Notes: a model not told the origin generated them from the letters alone. A stretch of 20,424 nucleotides of DNA from Dehalococcoidia bacterium UBA6627 (GCA_002455955.1 DKLZ01000061.1:1-20424); one strand, 5' to 3'. Positions 7,926-15,065 are shown, numbered from the stretch's first letter. A program made the numbers and translations.

Positions 7926-8453
7926 ATGACTTTCGAACATCGAGAAAAACCTATTACGAACCTTGAATCTCTGCATCCGACTGACGTAACAGCAGTCAAT
8001 GGAATGCCTGACCTAGTGCAGGTATTCGTGAATGATTCACGTTGGTGGCAGAACGCATCATTTGCACTACCTTTCATAGGCTGCTTGTTATCGATCATCA
8101 TTGGATTCATCAGCGGCAGTGCTGAGGCGATTGGTTTCGGACTATTTCTTGGTGTCGTTAGTCTGATCATGTTCCCGGTAGTACTTCTGACTTGGCGCGC
8201 CACTGCGACTGTAGTCGTGCTCCGTAAGCAGGGTGCAATTTCTATGCATCGAGGTCGTGTCCTCGAAGAATTTCGATGGTCCGAACTTCGTCGAATCGAT
8301 CGAGTGGAATATCTGGGAAATACCCGACATAAGCTTCTCTATGGCGATGAAGATAGATTCTTAGTGATCGAGAACGAGGTAGAGGACGCCGATGCGCTCG
8401 TGGATGCGGCATTTGAGTTGTCTGGATTACCTCGTCAGGAGGATTCCTTATGA
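7926..8453 (+). CDS. Small two-helix membrane protein with possible bacterial PH-like domain
   Basis: With the ATG at 7926 the product is 175 residues; an upstream in-frame TTG at 7896 would add 10 but has no better ribosome site. After a polar N-terminal segment of about 40 residues there are two hydrophobic segments at about 45-63 and 67-88, forming a hairpin. The remaining C-terminal part is soluble and begins right after the second helix with a strand-rich pattern (TATVVVLRKQGAISMHRGRV, then EEFRWSELRRIDRVEYLG). A helix-membrane-helix followed by this arrangement resembles small bacterial PH-like (YdbT/bPH) membrane proteins, but I cannot confirm the family. The stop overlaps the start of the next gene by 4 nt (ATGA), with AGGAGGA inside its own 3' end serving that gene, so the two are translationally coupled. 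Confidence 0.8.
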   Translation: MTFEHREKPITNLESLHPTDVTAVNGMPDLVQVFVNDSRWWQNASFALPFIGCLLSIIIGFISGSAEAIGFGLFLGVVSLIMFPVVLLTWRATATVVVLRKQGAISMHRGRVLEEFRWSELRRIDRVEYLGNTRHKLLYGDEDRFLVIENEVEDADALVDAAFELSGLPRQEDSL

Positions 8454-8965
8454 GCTTTGAGAGTGAGCGAGTGGCACTTGACCCTGGAGCTCATGTGCTG
8501 AATGCGATTGAAGAGCTTGCGGTTCCATATGAGTTGATCGAATGCGATCCACAATTAGCGGACACGGCGTCATTTTGTGAGCATTATGGTGTTCCAGTCG
8601 AGGAGAGCGGCAACTGTATTGTGGTCGCTTCCAAGAAACCTCCGAAGCAGTATGTTGCCTGCCTTGTATTGAGCCACACTCGCCTCGATGTCAACGGTAC
8701 AGTTCGTCGATTACTGGGTGTACGCAAACTATCTTTCGCCTCATCTGAGGAAACAGTTTCCTTGACCGGGATGGAAGTCGGTGGTGTTACACCCTTCGGT
8801 CTGCCTTTGGATCTGCCGATTTATATCGACAGGCTTGTACTGGCTAGCAAAGAACTGATTGTTGGTGGTGGTAGCCGTGCTCAGAAGTTACGTGTGGATC
8901 CATCTGTATTGCATAATTTGCCAAACATGCAGGTCGTCGATGGACTTTCGAAGGTAGGTGACTAA
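8450..8965 (+). CDS. YbaK/EbsC-type aminoacyl-tRNA deacylase-like protein
   Basis: The 171-residue protein matches the YbaK/aa-tRNA-synthetase-associated domain, a family that hydrolyses mischarged tRNAs such as Cys-tRNA-Pro. Seen motifs are DTASFCEHYGVPVEES (38-53), LVLSHTRLDVNGTVRRLLGV (72-91), the family block LTGMEVGGVTPFGLPLDLPI (105-124), a strand-turn YIDRLVLASKELIVGGGS, and the C-terminal LRVDPSVL. At the position where YbaK-type enzymes carry their important lysine (VKTL-like), this protein reads GNCIVV (54-59). The lysine therefore appears absent, as in some family members whose substrate is unknown, and the specificity cannot be stated. AGGAGGA at 8437-8443, 6 nt before the ATG, is an excellent ribosome site. 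A structured spacer follows. Confidence 0.88.
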   Translation: MSFESERVALDPGAHVLNAIEELAVPYELIECDPQLADTASFCEHYGVPVEESGNCIVVASKKPPKQYVACLVLSHTRLDVNGTVRRLLGVRKLSFASSEETVSLTGMEVGGVTPFGLPLDLPIYIDRLVLASKELIVGGGSRAQKLRVDPSVLHNLPNMQVVDGLSKVGD

Positions 8966-9002
8966 TCATCGCGGACCTTCTCCCGACTGTCTTTAAATAC
9001 GC

Positions 9003-9022
9003 GGAACTAACGCCTTAGTTCC
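9003..9022. terminator. Perfect 8-bp hairpin after the YbaK-like gene
   Basis: GGAACTAA (9003-9010) and TTAGTTCC (9015-9022) form a perfect stem with the four-base loop CGCC. The site lies 37 nt after the YbaK-like stop codon. A T-rich stretch (CCTTTTT) occurs only about 20 nt downstream, so this is either a weak terminator or a regulatory hairpin rather than a classical factor-independent terminator. Confidence 0.4.
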
Positions 9023-9067
9023 AGAACTGTTATTCGCTTGTCCTTTTTGGTCTTGTCGGGTGTTGAC

Positions 9068-9084
9068 CGCTTTCGTGTAAAGCG
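9068..9084. repeat. 6-bp inverted repeat, possible alternative RNA fold
   Basis: CGCTTT (9068-9073) and AAAGCG (9079-9084) pair around the loop CGTGT. Part of the left arm, within ACCGC at 9066-9070, can instead pair with GCGGT at 9087-9091. Two mutually exclusive stems are therefore possible, the kind of arrangement seen in switching leaders, although at this length chance is possible. Confidence 0.35.
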
Positions 9085-9171
9085 CAGCGGTTTGATTGAG
9101 AACTCGCATTATCATCACTTTGAGTCCAGGGTTACTATCCGAATTCGACCAATTGGTTGCGAAAGGTTTTT

Positions 9172-9738
9172 ATGACTGATGTACCGGCTGATTCCTTGCT
9201 GGGAGCTTTGCGTGGAGCAAAAACCTCCGATGAGCTGATTCAGGATGCAATGCATGAGATGCCGTATGGCATTTATGTCATTGGTTCGGCCGGCGAGTCG
9301 GGCCCTAACGCGATGATTGCGGACTGGGTGATGCAGCTCTCTTTTAATCCCAGATTGGTGGGTGCAGCCTTCGAAACGGACTCTACGAATCTAGCCAACA
9401 TAAAAAAGAATCGTGCATTGAGTATCAACTTGCTCGATGAAACCAGCATCGAGTTAGCTCGTAAATTTCTGCAACCCACTTCTGGAGCGAAGATACAAGG
9501 TCGCAGTGATGATGCGGCCGCTCTTCGTCATGACAAGCTCGCAGGAGTTGACTATCAATTAAATTCACATGGTTGCCCAATCCTCGATCGAGCTCTTGCT
9601 TGGATAGAAGCTGAGGCAGAACAATTTTACGAAGTTGGAGATCATGTTCTCGTGGTAGCGCACGTTAGAGAGGCACGACTCGAAGGTGGAGGAGATCCGT
9701 TGACCTCTACGTTTACTGGCTGGTCGTATAGTGGGTGA
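9172..9738 (+). CDS. Flavin reductase-like, FMN-binding split-barrel protein
   Basis: The protein matches the flavin reductase-like split-barrel family, whose members reduce FMN or FAD with NAD(P)H, often to supply a partner monooxygenase. The key pattern is MPYGIYVIGS followed by GPNAMIADWVMQLSFNPRLV (about residues 43-62), then the strand VGAAFETDSTNLANIKKNRA and FSINLLDE-like residues. A later segment, HGCPILDRALAWIEAEAEQF, fits the C-terminal strands. The ATG at 9172 (188 residues) is preferred over an upstream in-frame TTG at 9157 because AAAGG at 9162-9166 lies 5 nt before it. The gene stands alone on its strand, separated by 206 nt from the YbaK-like gene, and converges on a methyltransferase. 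Its partner may be the luciferase-like gene at 11629, but that protein looks F420-type, so this is a guess. Confidence 0.88.
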   Translation: MTDVPADSLLGALRGAKTSDELIQDAMHEMPYGIYVIGSAGESGPNAMIADWVMQLSFNPRLVGAAFETDSTNLANIKKNRALSINLLDETSIELARKFLQPTSGAKIQGRSDDAAALRHDKLAGVDYQLNSHGCPILDRALAWIEAEAEQFYEVGDHVLVVAHVREARLEGGGDPLTSTFTGWSYSG

Positions 9739-9758
9739 ATTAATGTCGAAGATTGTTG

Positions 9759-9787
9759 CTTCTCACGTTGCTAACGTGACTGAGAAG
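9759..9787. terminator. Hairpin between convergent genes, likely bidirectional terminator
   Basis: CTTC-TCACGTT (9759-9769) pairs with AACGTGA-(CTGA)-GAAG (9773-9787): a 7-bp inner stem with loop GCT, then 4 more pairs after a 4-nt bulge. The outer arms can alternatively pair as CTTCTCA/TGAGAAG. It lies 20 nt after the flavin-reductase-like stop and covers the methyltransferase stop codon. No strong T-tract follows on either strand, so the terminator role rests mainly on position. Confidence 0.45.
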
Positions 9788-10595
9788 TACGCCCGAGTCC
9801 TTCGACATGAAGAAAACTGAAGAACGCATTGGGTGTACGTGCCCAACGACGCCAAGCATTTGCTATTGCTTCCAACTCTTCGACAGTACAAAGACCGTAT
9901 TCGATCGCATGTTCGGCGAAGGATGATTTTGTTACCCGATCTCCCCATGAATCGCCCCAGTTGAGTAACTGGGCAGGTTTGTGGAATACCCAAGTAGAAG
10001 CGGACATTTCGATTTCTTCAAAGCCACTCTCGTGGAGCCAACCGTTCAAATAACGGCCGGCGTTAGGTTCGCCACCGTTGCGTGACGTGATCTGGTGGTA
10101 CAACTCGAGCCAGCGAACGATCTCCCTTGTGTCTGGCGAGTGGACCATCGTGCCGTAATCTGCATCACGGACGGCCACGATACCTCCAGGTGTTAATAGT
10201 CTTCTTATTTCTCGAAGTGCGCTTATGGGTTCGGTCAGATGTTGCAATACCTGGTGGGCATAGACCACATCAAAACTATTGTCTGGGTAATCGAGCGAAT
10301 ACAGGTCACCATGATTGAATGAGACATTCGATGTGCCAGTGTCGATTGCTAATTCGCGAGCTTGTTCCAGAACATCTGAGACTATGTCGATTCCGACTAC
10401 TCCTCCGTCGGGTACTTGTCGCGCTAAGCCGATTGTAATACTTCCGGGGCCACAGCCTAAGTCTAGGATTGACATCGTCGGTTCGATGTGGGGTAGAAGG
10501 AACGCGGCCGCTTCCTCTACCGTTCTGCGTCGATGTTGGTCCACCACGGATGAGTGGTGCCCATGCGTATATCGTTCGTTAGTGTCCTTGTGCAT
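9771..10595 (-). CDS. Class I SAM-dependent methyltransferase
   Basis: The protein is a Rossmann-fold methyltransferase of the UbiE/ArsM-like type, with an unknown acceptor. From the ATG at 10595 (274 residues), motif I is ILDLGCGPGSITIGLA at about 43-58, the acidic ribose-binding loop is VVGIDIVSD at about 66-74, and the post-motif GDLYSLDYPDNSFDVVYAHQ with QHLTEP follows. LLTPGGIVAVRDADYG is motif III-like. A methyltransferase core followed by a helical C-terminal part of about 110 residues suits small-molecule methylation. Two further in-frame ATGs upstream (10655, 10694) would add 20 or 33 low-complexity residues. I chose 10595 because the N-terminal RYTHGHHSSVVDQHRRRT is the family's usual opening, although no start has a good ribosome site. 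It is a single gene, divergent from the crotonase, with a 164-nt spacer if this start is right. Confidence 0.85.
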   Translation of the reverse strand: MHKDTNERYTHGHHSSVVDQHRRRTVEEAAAFLLPHIEPTMSILDLGCGPGSITIGLARQVPDGGVVGIDIVSDVLEQARELAIDTGTSNVSFNHGDLYSLDYPDNSFDVVYAHQVLQHLTEPISALREIRRLLTPGGIVAVRDADYGTMVHSPDTREIVRWLELYHQITSRNGGEPNAGRYLNGWLHESGFEEIEMSASTWVFHKPAQLLNWGDSWGDRVTKSSFAEHAIEYGLCTVEELEAIANAWRRWARTPNAFFSFLHVEGLGRTSQSR

Positions 10596-10759
10596 CTGAG
10601 TGTCGAGTTTAAGACATCTGGAGGTTGTGGTCGTCTTTGCTACAGATGTATTCATAGCGCAGAGTGAATAACTTGAAAATCCTCGATGTTTCATTCGGAA
10701 ATTGGTTGCAGTTGTGTATGTTATCGATTCAAACTTCGCAGTAGTCGAGGAGGAGTGTC

Positions 10760-11560
10760 ATGGATTACGAGTTTGCTATCTATGAACAGCATGATCATAT
10801 CGCCCGAATTACAATTAATCGCCCCGAGGTGATGAACGCGTTGCATCCGGATGCTTCGCGCGAGCTTTCGCGAATATGGGACGATTTCGCTACTAATGAC
10901 GATTTGTGGGTCGCGATTCTTACTGGCGCAGGATCACGTGGATTCTCAGCTGGAAATGACTTGAAGACAACTGCCGCTCGAAATGCAGGATCTAATGTTG
11001 GGAATACGGGTCGAGGGCCTGTCCCTGGTGGATTTGGCGGGCTTACTGAGCGGTTCGATCTTTATAAGCCAGTGATCGGTGCAGTCAATGGATGGGCCAT
11101 GGGCGGAGGATGTGAGTTGGCGCTCGCTTGCGACATCCTTATAGCCGCTGACACCGCGCGTTTTGGGTTGCCAGAGCCTCGTGTCGGACTTGCAGCTCTT
11201 GCAGGTGGTATACACCGATTGCCACGGCAGATACCACAAAAGATGGCGATGGGTATGATGCTCACCGGGAAACCGATCGACGCTGCTGAGGCTTATCGCA
11301 TAGGCCTTGTTAATGAGGTTGTACCACTCGATGAGTTGATTTCTACTGCTGAGCGTTGGGCGGCAGAAATTTTGGAATGCGCTCCACTCTCGGTGCGTGG
11401 TTCGAAGGAAGGTGCTCTTACCGGACTCGACGTTCCATTGCGTGCGGCAATGCGTAGTTCCTATCCAGGTCTTCAGGAGCATTTTGCTTCGAGTGATGCA
11501 GTAGAAGGACCTCTAGCATTCTCTGAAAAGCGTGAACCCAAATGGACAGCAGGTGGATAG
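10760..11560 (+). CDS. Enoyl-CoA hydratase/isomerase (crotonase) family protein
   Basis: Crotonase-fold enzymes hydrate, isomerise or cleave acyl-CoA thioesters, as in beta-oxidation or carnitine and aromatic catabolism. The 266-residue size fits. The oxyanion-hole segments are FSAGNDLK (62-69) and GWAMGGGCELALACD (111-125). Both acid/base glutamates of true hydratases are present, E119 in GGGCEL and E139 in GLPEPRVGL. The C-terminal part has GLVNEVVPLDEL and APLSVRGSKEG, typical of the family. A Gly/Asn-rich insert at about 74-95 lies where substrate specificity is usually set. GAGGAGGAG at 10747-10755 directly precedes the ATG, so it should be well translated. The specific substrate cannot be told. 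It is the first gene of a + strand run with a luciferase-like oxidoreductase and a CoA-transferase. Confidence 0.93.
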   Translation: MDYEFAIYEQHDHIARITINRPEVMNALHPDASRELSRIWDDFATNDDLWVAILTGAGSRGFSAGNDLKTTAARNAGSNVGNTGRGPVPGGFGGLTERFDLYKPVIGAVNGWAMGGGCELALACDILIAADTARFGLPEPRVGLAALAGGIHRLPRQIPQKMAMGMMLTGKPIDAAEAYRIGLVNEVVPLDELISTAERWAAEILECAPLSVRGSKEGALTGLDVPLRAAMRSSYPGLQEHFASSDAVEGPLAFSEKREPKWTAGG

Positions 11561-11628
11561 ATTAATACCCGCTTGATCGAGGAGGCTAAGCTTTTCCTTG
11601 TTCAATGTTTATTGAAAGGAGAGCTGTG

Positions 11629-12624
11629 ATGCGGCTTGGTGTTCTTGCCGGCATTAGCTCTGACTGGCAAGCAGATCTTGAAAAAGTGAAAATTGCAGAA
11701 GATCTGGGTTATGAATTCGTTGGTACGGGTGAATCTTGGGGCGCCTCGTCGATCCCTTGGCTTACCGCGATTGCCTTAAACACTTCGAGAATCCTCATCG
11801 GTACAACGATTCTGAACGTCTTCTCTCGGACTCCGGCAGCTATGGCACAGGACTTTGCTGTGCTTGACCAATTGTCAGAAGGACGGATGATTCTTGGTCT
11901 TGGTTCTTCTGGTCGACTAGTAATCGAACAATTTCACGGCGTTCCTTTTAAGAAGCCACTGCGTAGATTGCAAGAATATACGGAGGTCTTCAATTCGTTG
12001 ATAGCAGGAGATCGATTGGAATATGAGGGACAAATTTTCGCGATGGATCGGGGTTTTCGCATGAAATACCCTAGCTATCGTAACCATATCCCAGTCTGGA
12101 TCGCTGCGATTACTCCAAAATCGATTGTTCAGACTGGGAAAATCGCCGACGGTATTTTCCCCATCCATTGGCCGCGCAAGCTATTCGGACAACTACGGAA
12201 AGATTTAACTGACGCTGCTACTGCGGTAGGTCGAAGTAGCACTGAGATGACAATCGCTCCCTTCACCCGAGTCTACATGCTTGATGGAACGAATGACGAA
12301 GCCCAGTGGTCAGCGGCACGAGATCCACTTCATTACTACGTCAATCGAATGGGCACATTTTACTACCAGATGCTGGCTCGTAATGGATATGAGACTGAAG
12401 TTCGAGAATCTCGTGCGCGTTGGTCAGAGCATGATGCGGAAGCTTCAAAAGCTGCGATTTCTGACGCAATGGTGTCTGAAATTCAAGTGATTGGTCCACC
12501 TGATTCGGTACGTGAACAGCTTGTGGAACGAGCAGCTTGTGGCGCAGATCTCCAGCTAATATACATGCCAGATGGGACTGTAACTGAAGTTGCTCATCAA
12601 CTTGAAGAGCTGATTAAGAATTGA
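11629..12624 (+). CDS. Luciferase-like (LLM class) F420-dependent oxidoreductase
   Basis: The protein is a TIM-barrel oxidoreductase of the bacterial luciferase superfamily. The segments GTGESWGASSIPW (about 32-44), TSRILIGTTILNVFSRTP, DQLSEGRMILGLGSSG and HIPVWIAAITPKSI follow the F420-dependent methylene-tetrahydromethanopterin reductase-like branch rather than the alkanal FMN type. This assignment is from recognisable pattern, not a model search. The C-terminal EIQVIGPPDSVREQLVERA and ADLQLIYMPDG are family-typical. The ATG at 11629 (331 residues) is chosen over 11605 because GGAG at 11618-11621 lies 7 nt upstream and the N-terminus then begins MRLGVLAG. If it uses F420 the genome must encode F420 synthesis. 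Its stop overlaps the next possible start (TTGA). Confidence 0.87.
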   Translation: MRLGVLAGISSDWQADLEKVKIAEDLGYEFVGTGESWGASSIPWLTAIALNTSRILIGTTILNVFSRTPAAMAQDFAVLDQLSEGRMILGLGSSGRLVIEQFHGVPFKKPLRRLQEYTEVFNSLIAGDRLEYEGQIFAMDRGFRMKYPSYRNHIPVWIAAITPKSIVQTGKIADGIFPIHWPRKLFGQLRKDLTDAATAVGRSSTEMTIAPFTRVYMLDGTNDEAQWSAARDPLHYYVNRMGTFYYQMLARNGYETEVRESRARWSEHDAEASKAAISDAMVSEIQVIGPPDSVREQLVERAACGADLQLIYMPDGTVTEVAHQLEELIKN

Positions 12625-13556
12625 ATCGCAGCACTGTCCCGTGTCTTCTTAGCTTGATTCGCGTTTCACTAATTCAAGAGATATTTCACGAGGTAGTGCG
12701 CATCATTAAATTACTGATCCGCTCTAAGTTCCTTCTTTGCATAGTCATATTCGGATTCTTGAACTTTGCGTGCGGCTCATCCGATAGGGAAGAAATTGAA
12801 GTCACACTTACTATCACGCCGGAGCCAGTTGTTACTGCGACGATCGTTGCCGAATCCACGAACGATCAAGAGTCGCTTCCTCAGATACGAAGAACGCCAG
12901 TAGCTGAACCGAGTATTTTCGATACCTGTCTGATGGATACGAAGAGACGCCCGGAACTTACTTGGGTGGTTGATAAGACACGATCATTACCCGATGGTTT
13001 CGTTCCGTCTGATCTAGTCACACTGCGCGATAAACTCGTTCCTGCAGGGTTTGAAGGACGATTGCTTGATGCTGAGACAACTATCCATTTCGAGAAGTTG
13101 ATTGAGGCAGCCCTTGAAGCTGGATTTGATCTTCGCACCCGTTCAACATATCGATCGTATCAGGAACAAGTTTGGACATTCGCGTATTGGGTCGACCAAC
13201 TTGGTAAAGAGGAGGCTGAGCGTGTTAGTGCGAAACCGGGTCACAGTGAGCATCAATTAGGAACTACTGTCGACGTTACTAGCGCGAGCGTCGGTTGGAT
13301 TCTAAGCGAGGAACTTGGTGCCGTACCTGAAGGTATTTGGCTTTTCGAAAATGCTTACCGATTCGGATTTGTGGAGAGTTATCCGGTTGATGGTGAAGAA
13401 ATCACTGGATATGCATACGAACCTTGGCACATTCGTTACATCGGTGTGGAATGCGCCACAGCTTGGCGCGCTAGTGACCTGACAGTAGTGGAATTCCTCG
13501 AGACCTTGGTGGAGCCACTACCTCACCCAGATTTGCCTGATTCAGTAGGGATGTAA
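12621..13556 (+). CDS. VanY-family D-alanyl-D-alanine carboxypeptidase, probable lipoprotein
   Basis: This metallopeptidase trims the terminal D-Ala of peptidoglycan stem peptides. Zinc ligands are recognisable: SEHQLGTTVD gives H211 and D218, and YEPWH gives E267 (catalytic) and H270. TRSTYRSYQEQ (173-183) is the usual preceding motif. Before the domain (about 110-280) lie a hydrophobic signal (about 36-50) and a Cys at 51 after LNFA, then a Thr/Pro/Val-rich linker, so the protein is probably exported and perhaps lipid-anchored, although the lipobox is not canonical. Start choice is uncertain. TTG 12621 overlaps the upstream stop. GTG 12696 would give a normal 25-residue signal with Cys at 26, but GAGG is only 2 nt before it. 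Signal length favours 12696. It is followed by a 177-192 nt spacer. Confidence 0.86.
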   Translation: MNRSTVPCLLSLIRVSLIQEIFHEVVRIIKLLIRSKFLLCIVIFGFLNFACGSSDREEIEVTLTITPEPVVTATIVAESTNDQESLPQIRRTPVAEPSIFDTCLMDTKRRPELTWVVDKTRSLPDGFVPSDLVTLRDKLVPAGFEGRLLDAETTIHFEKLIEAALEAGFDLRTRSTYRSYQEQVWTFAYWVDQLGKEEAERVSAKPGHSEHQLGTTVDVTSASVGWILSEELGAVPEGIWLFENAYRFGFVESYPVDGEEITGYAYEPWHIRYIGVECATAWRASDLTVVEFLETLVEPLPHPDLPDSVGM

Positions 13557-13748
13557 GTATCTCCTAAGTCAGCGACAGCTGCTTCTTGGCTTGGTAGAGG
13601 TGCAAGGACTGTTCTATAGGCGAGCTGCGCGACAAGTCGGGAGAGATACCCAGGAATGTTTTTACGAGGCGATCATCATTATGAGAGTTTATGATGATTA
13701 AGGAGCGAGTTTTAGAATTTCTTAAGCGGTAATTTGCGGACGATATGG
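13557..13748 (+). other. Spacer with two inverted repeats before the CoA-transferase
   Basis: This 192-nt gap contains GTATCTC (13557-13563), which can pair with GAGATAC (13643-13649), and an 8-bp dyad at 13672-13698. AAGGAG at 13700-13705 looks like a ribosome site but has no start codon at a workable distance. A - strand frame of 67 codons overlaps it but has no supporting signal. No strong promoter was recognised. Confidence 0.35.
13672..13698. repeat. 8-bp dyad, possible operator or hairpin upstream of CoA-transferase
   Basis: ATCATCAT (13672-13679) and ATGATGAT (13691-13698) form a perfect inverted repeat around an 11-nt loop, TATGAGAGTTT. AT-rich arms and an 11-nt gap fit a protein-binding dyad better than a stable RNA hairpin. 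It lies about 50-60 nt before the likely ATG of the CoA-transferase. Confidence 0.4.
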
Positions 13749-15065
13749 ATGTCCGATATGAGTTCAAATGAATCAGGTCCTCTAACTGGTGTCCGTGTTC
13801 TAGAATTTTCGCAGATCGTTTCGCTGCCTTATGCGGGAGTGCTGCTTGCCGATCTTGGCGCCGATGTGATCAAAGTTGAGCCGCTAAGAGGGGACCCACA
13901 CCGGCTGCGCGGTGCTGTGATTTCTAATGAAGGCAAGCGCTTCCAGTCACTGAATCGCGGGAAACGCTCTATAGCGGTGAACCTCGCTGACGAACGTGGT
14001 CGCGAATTGATATACCGTCTGGTCCCTCATATCGATGTTGCGACGATCAATTTTCGAGTTGGTGTAGCAGATCGACTTGGTATCGATTTTGAGACCCTGC
14101 GCAAATACCGTTCAGATCTAATCTATTGCGAACTTAGTGGTTTCGGAAACCGTGGGGCGATGGCTCGTAGGGCTGCAACAGATGTGGTAGCTAGTGCGTA
14201 TAGTGGCCTGACTTTTGCTGATATGAAGATAGATGATGAAGGACAGCCTGTTCAGCTTACAGCGATTTCATTGGCCGATTACGTAGCAGGGCTTTCTGCG
14301 GCTTTTGGCATAGCGTCGGCACTGCGATATCGCGAGATTAGAGGTCAAGGGCAACGGATCGATACTAGTCTTTTAGCTGCCGCATTATCGGTTCAAGATA
14401 CGGTTGTGATGCGAGAACCAGTCCATGACAGTGTTTTGCGGGATGAACTTGTCGAACGATTGCGAGAAGCTCGTCGTGGAGGTGTTCCCTATGCTGAGCA
14501 AATTAGAATGTACGAAGATGCACGACGGGTAGGTCGGTCAACATTTCGTTGCTACTACCGTGCGTACCAAGTGTCCGATGGATATATCGTGATTGGTGCG
14601 TTAACCGAGGCCGGCCGTAATGGTGTTCGCAGAGCGCTCGGAATTACCGATGATGACAGCGATGCTCCGGGCTTTAATGCTCTTGCACCCGAGAATGTCG
14701 AGTTTGGTGATCAACTGCTTCTCCGTATGGAAAAACAACTCCGCCAGCGGCCATTAGACGAATGGATGGAGATACTTGCTGACGAAGGTGTTCCAGTAGC
14801 ACCGATCAATACACCAGAAGAAATGTCTGATAACCCACAGGTTGAGGCACTCGGGCTGATGCAAACGATCGAACATCCAACACTTGGGAAACAACGTGTA
14901 GTTGGTTCACCGTTACAGATGTCTGAAACGCCACCAAAGGTGCAGGGACACTCGCCTCGCCTCGGCGAACACACATTCGAAGTGTTAAGGATGCTTGGAG
15001 CTGTGTCTGAAGAAGAACTCATTGCTCTTACTGAGGTAGGTGTGCTGGGTCAACACGAAGATTAG
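13749..15065 (+). CDS. Family III CoA-transferase (CaiB/BaiF type)
   Basis: Family III CoA-transferases move CoA between carboxylic acids, such as oxalate/formate, carnitine or bile-acid-like substrates. With the ATG at 13749 (438 residues) the family motifs are VRVLEFSQIVSLPYAGVLLA (about 15-34), DLGADVIKVEP, GKRSIAVNLADERGRE, SGFGNRG, the catalytic Asp (D145 in ATDVVASAYSGL), and SLADYVAGLSAAFGIASALR. Towards the C-terminus AAALSVQD and DGYIVIGALTEAGRN are the expected CoA-binding contacts, and PINTPEEMSDNPQVEALG is in the second domain. Alternatives TTG 13734 and ATG 13758 differ by only a few residues, and no ribosome site decides. The acid substrate is unknown. A second gene of this family lies at the right edge of the window. 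Confidence 0.92.
   Translation: MSDMSSNESGPLTGVRVLEFSQIVSLPYAGVLLADLGADVIKVEPLRGDPHRLRGAVISNEGKRFQSLNRGKRSIAVNLADERGRELIYRLVPHIDVATINFRVGVADRLGIDFETLRKYRSDLIYCELSGFGNRGAMARRAATDVVASAYSGLTFADMKIDDEGQPVQLTAISLADYVAGLSAAFGIASALRYREIRGQGQRIDTSLLAAALSVQDTVVMREPVHDSVLRDELVERLREARRGGVPYAEQIRMYEDARRVGRSTFRCYYRAYQVSDGYIVIGALTEAGRNGVRRALGITDDDSDAPGFNALAPENVEFGDQLLLRMEKQLRQRPLDEWMEILADEGVPVAPINTPEEMSDNPQVEALGLMQTIEHPTLGKQRVVGSPLQMSETPPKVQGHSPRLGEHTFEVLRMLGAVSEEELIALTEVGVLGQHED

Larger units (their letters stand above)
8966..9171 (+). other. Spacer with nested inverted repeats upstream of flavin-reductase-like gene
   Basis: This 206-nt region has no gene. It contains a perfect 8-bp hairpin at 9003-9022, a 6-bp hairpin at 9068-9084, and a long-range pairing CCCGAC (8982-8987) with GTCGGG (9055-9060) that would enclose the first hairpin. 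ACCGC (9066-9070) can alternatively pair with GCGGT (9087-9091), competing with the 9068-9084 hairpin. This could be a terminator plus promoter, a structured 5' leader, or a small RNA. I see no match to the conserved core of the FMN riboswitch and no convincing -35/-10 pair. Confidence 0.4.

Noticed and set aside
8966..9171. FMN riboswitch upstream of the flavin-reductase-like gene
   Set aside because: I looked for the conserved RFN-element core and did not find it; the inverted repeats present have a different layout.
10596..10694. Longer methyltransferase start at 10694
   Set aside because: The extra 33 residues are Thr/Ser-rich with no family similarity and the upstream ATG lacks a ribosome site.
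10695..10759. Promoter in the methyltransferase/crotonase divergent gap
   Set aside because: A TATGTT at 10717-10722 could be a -10 box, but there is no -35 at a proper distance, so it is not called.
10946..11482. 178-codon open frame on the - strand inside the crotonase gene
   Set aside because: Opposes conserved crotonase active-site codons; low-complexity product without family features.
13564..13767. 67-codon frame on the - strand in the spacer before the CoA-transferase
   Set aside because: It covers a gene-free gap and could be a remnant, but it overlaps the CoA-transferase start, has no ribosome site, and its product resembles nothing I know.
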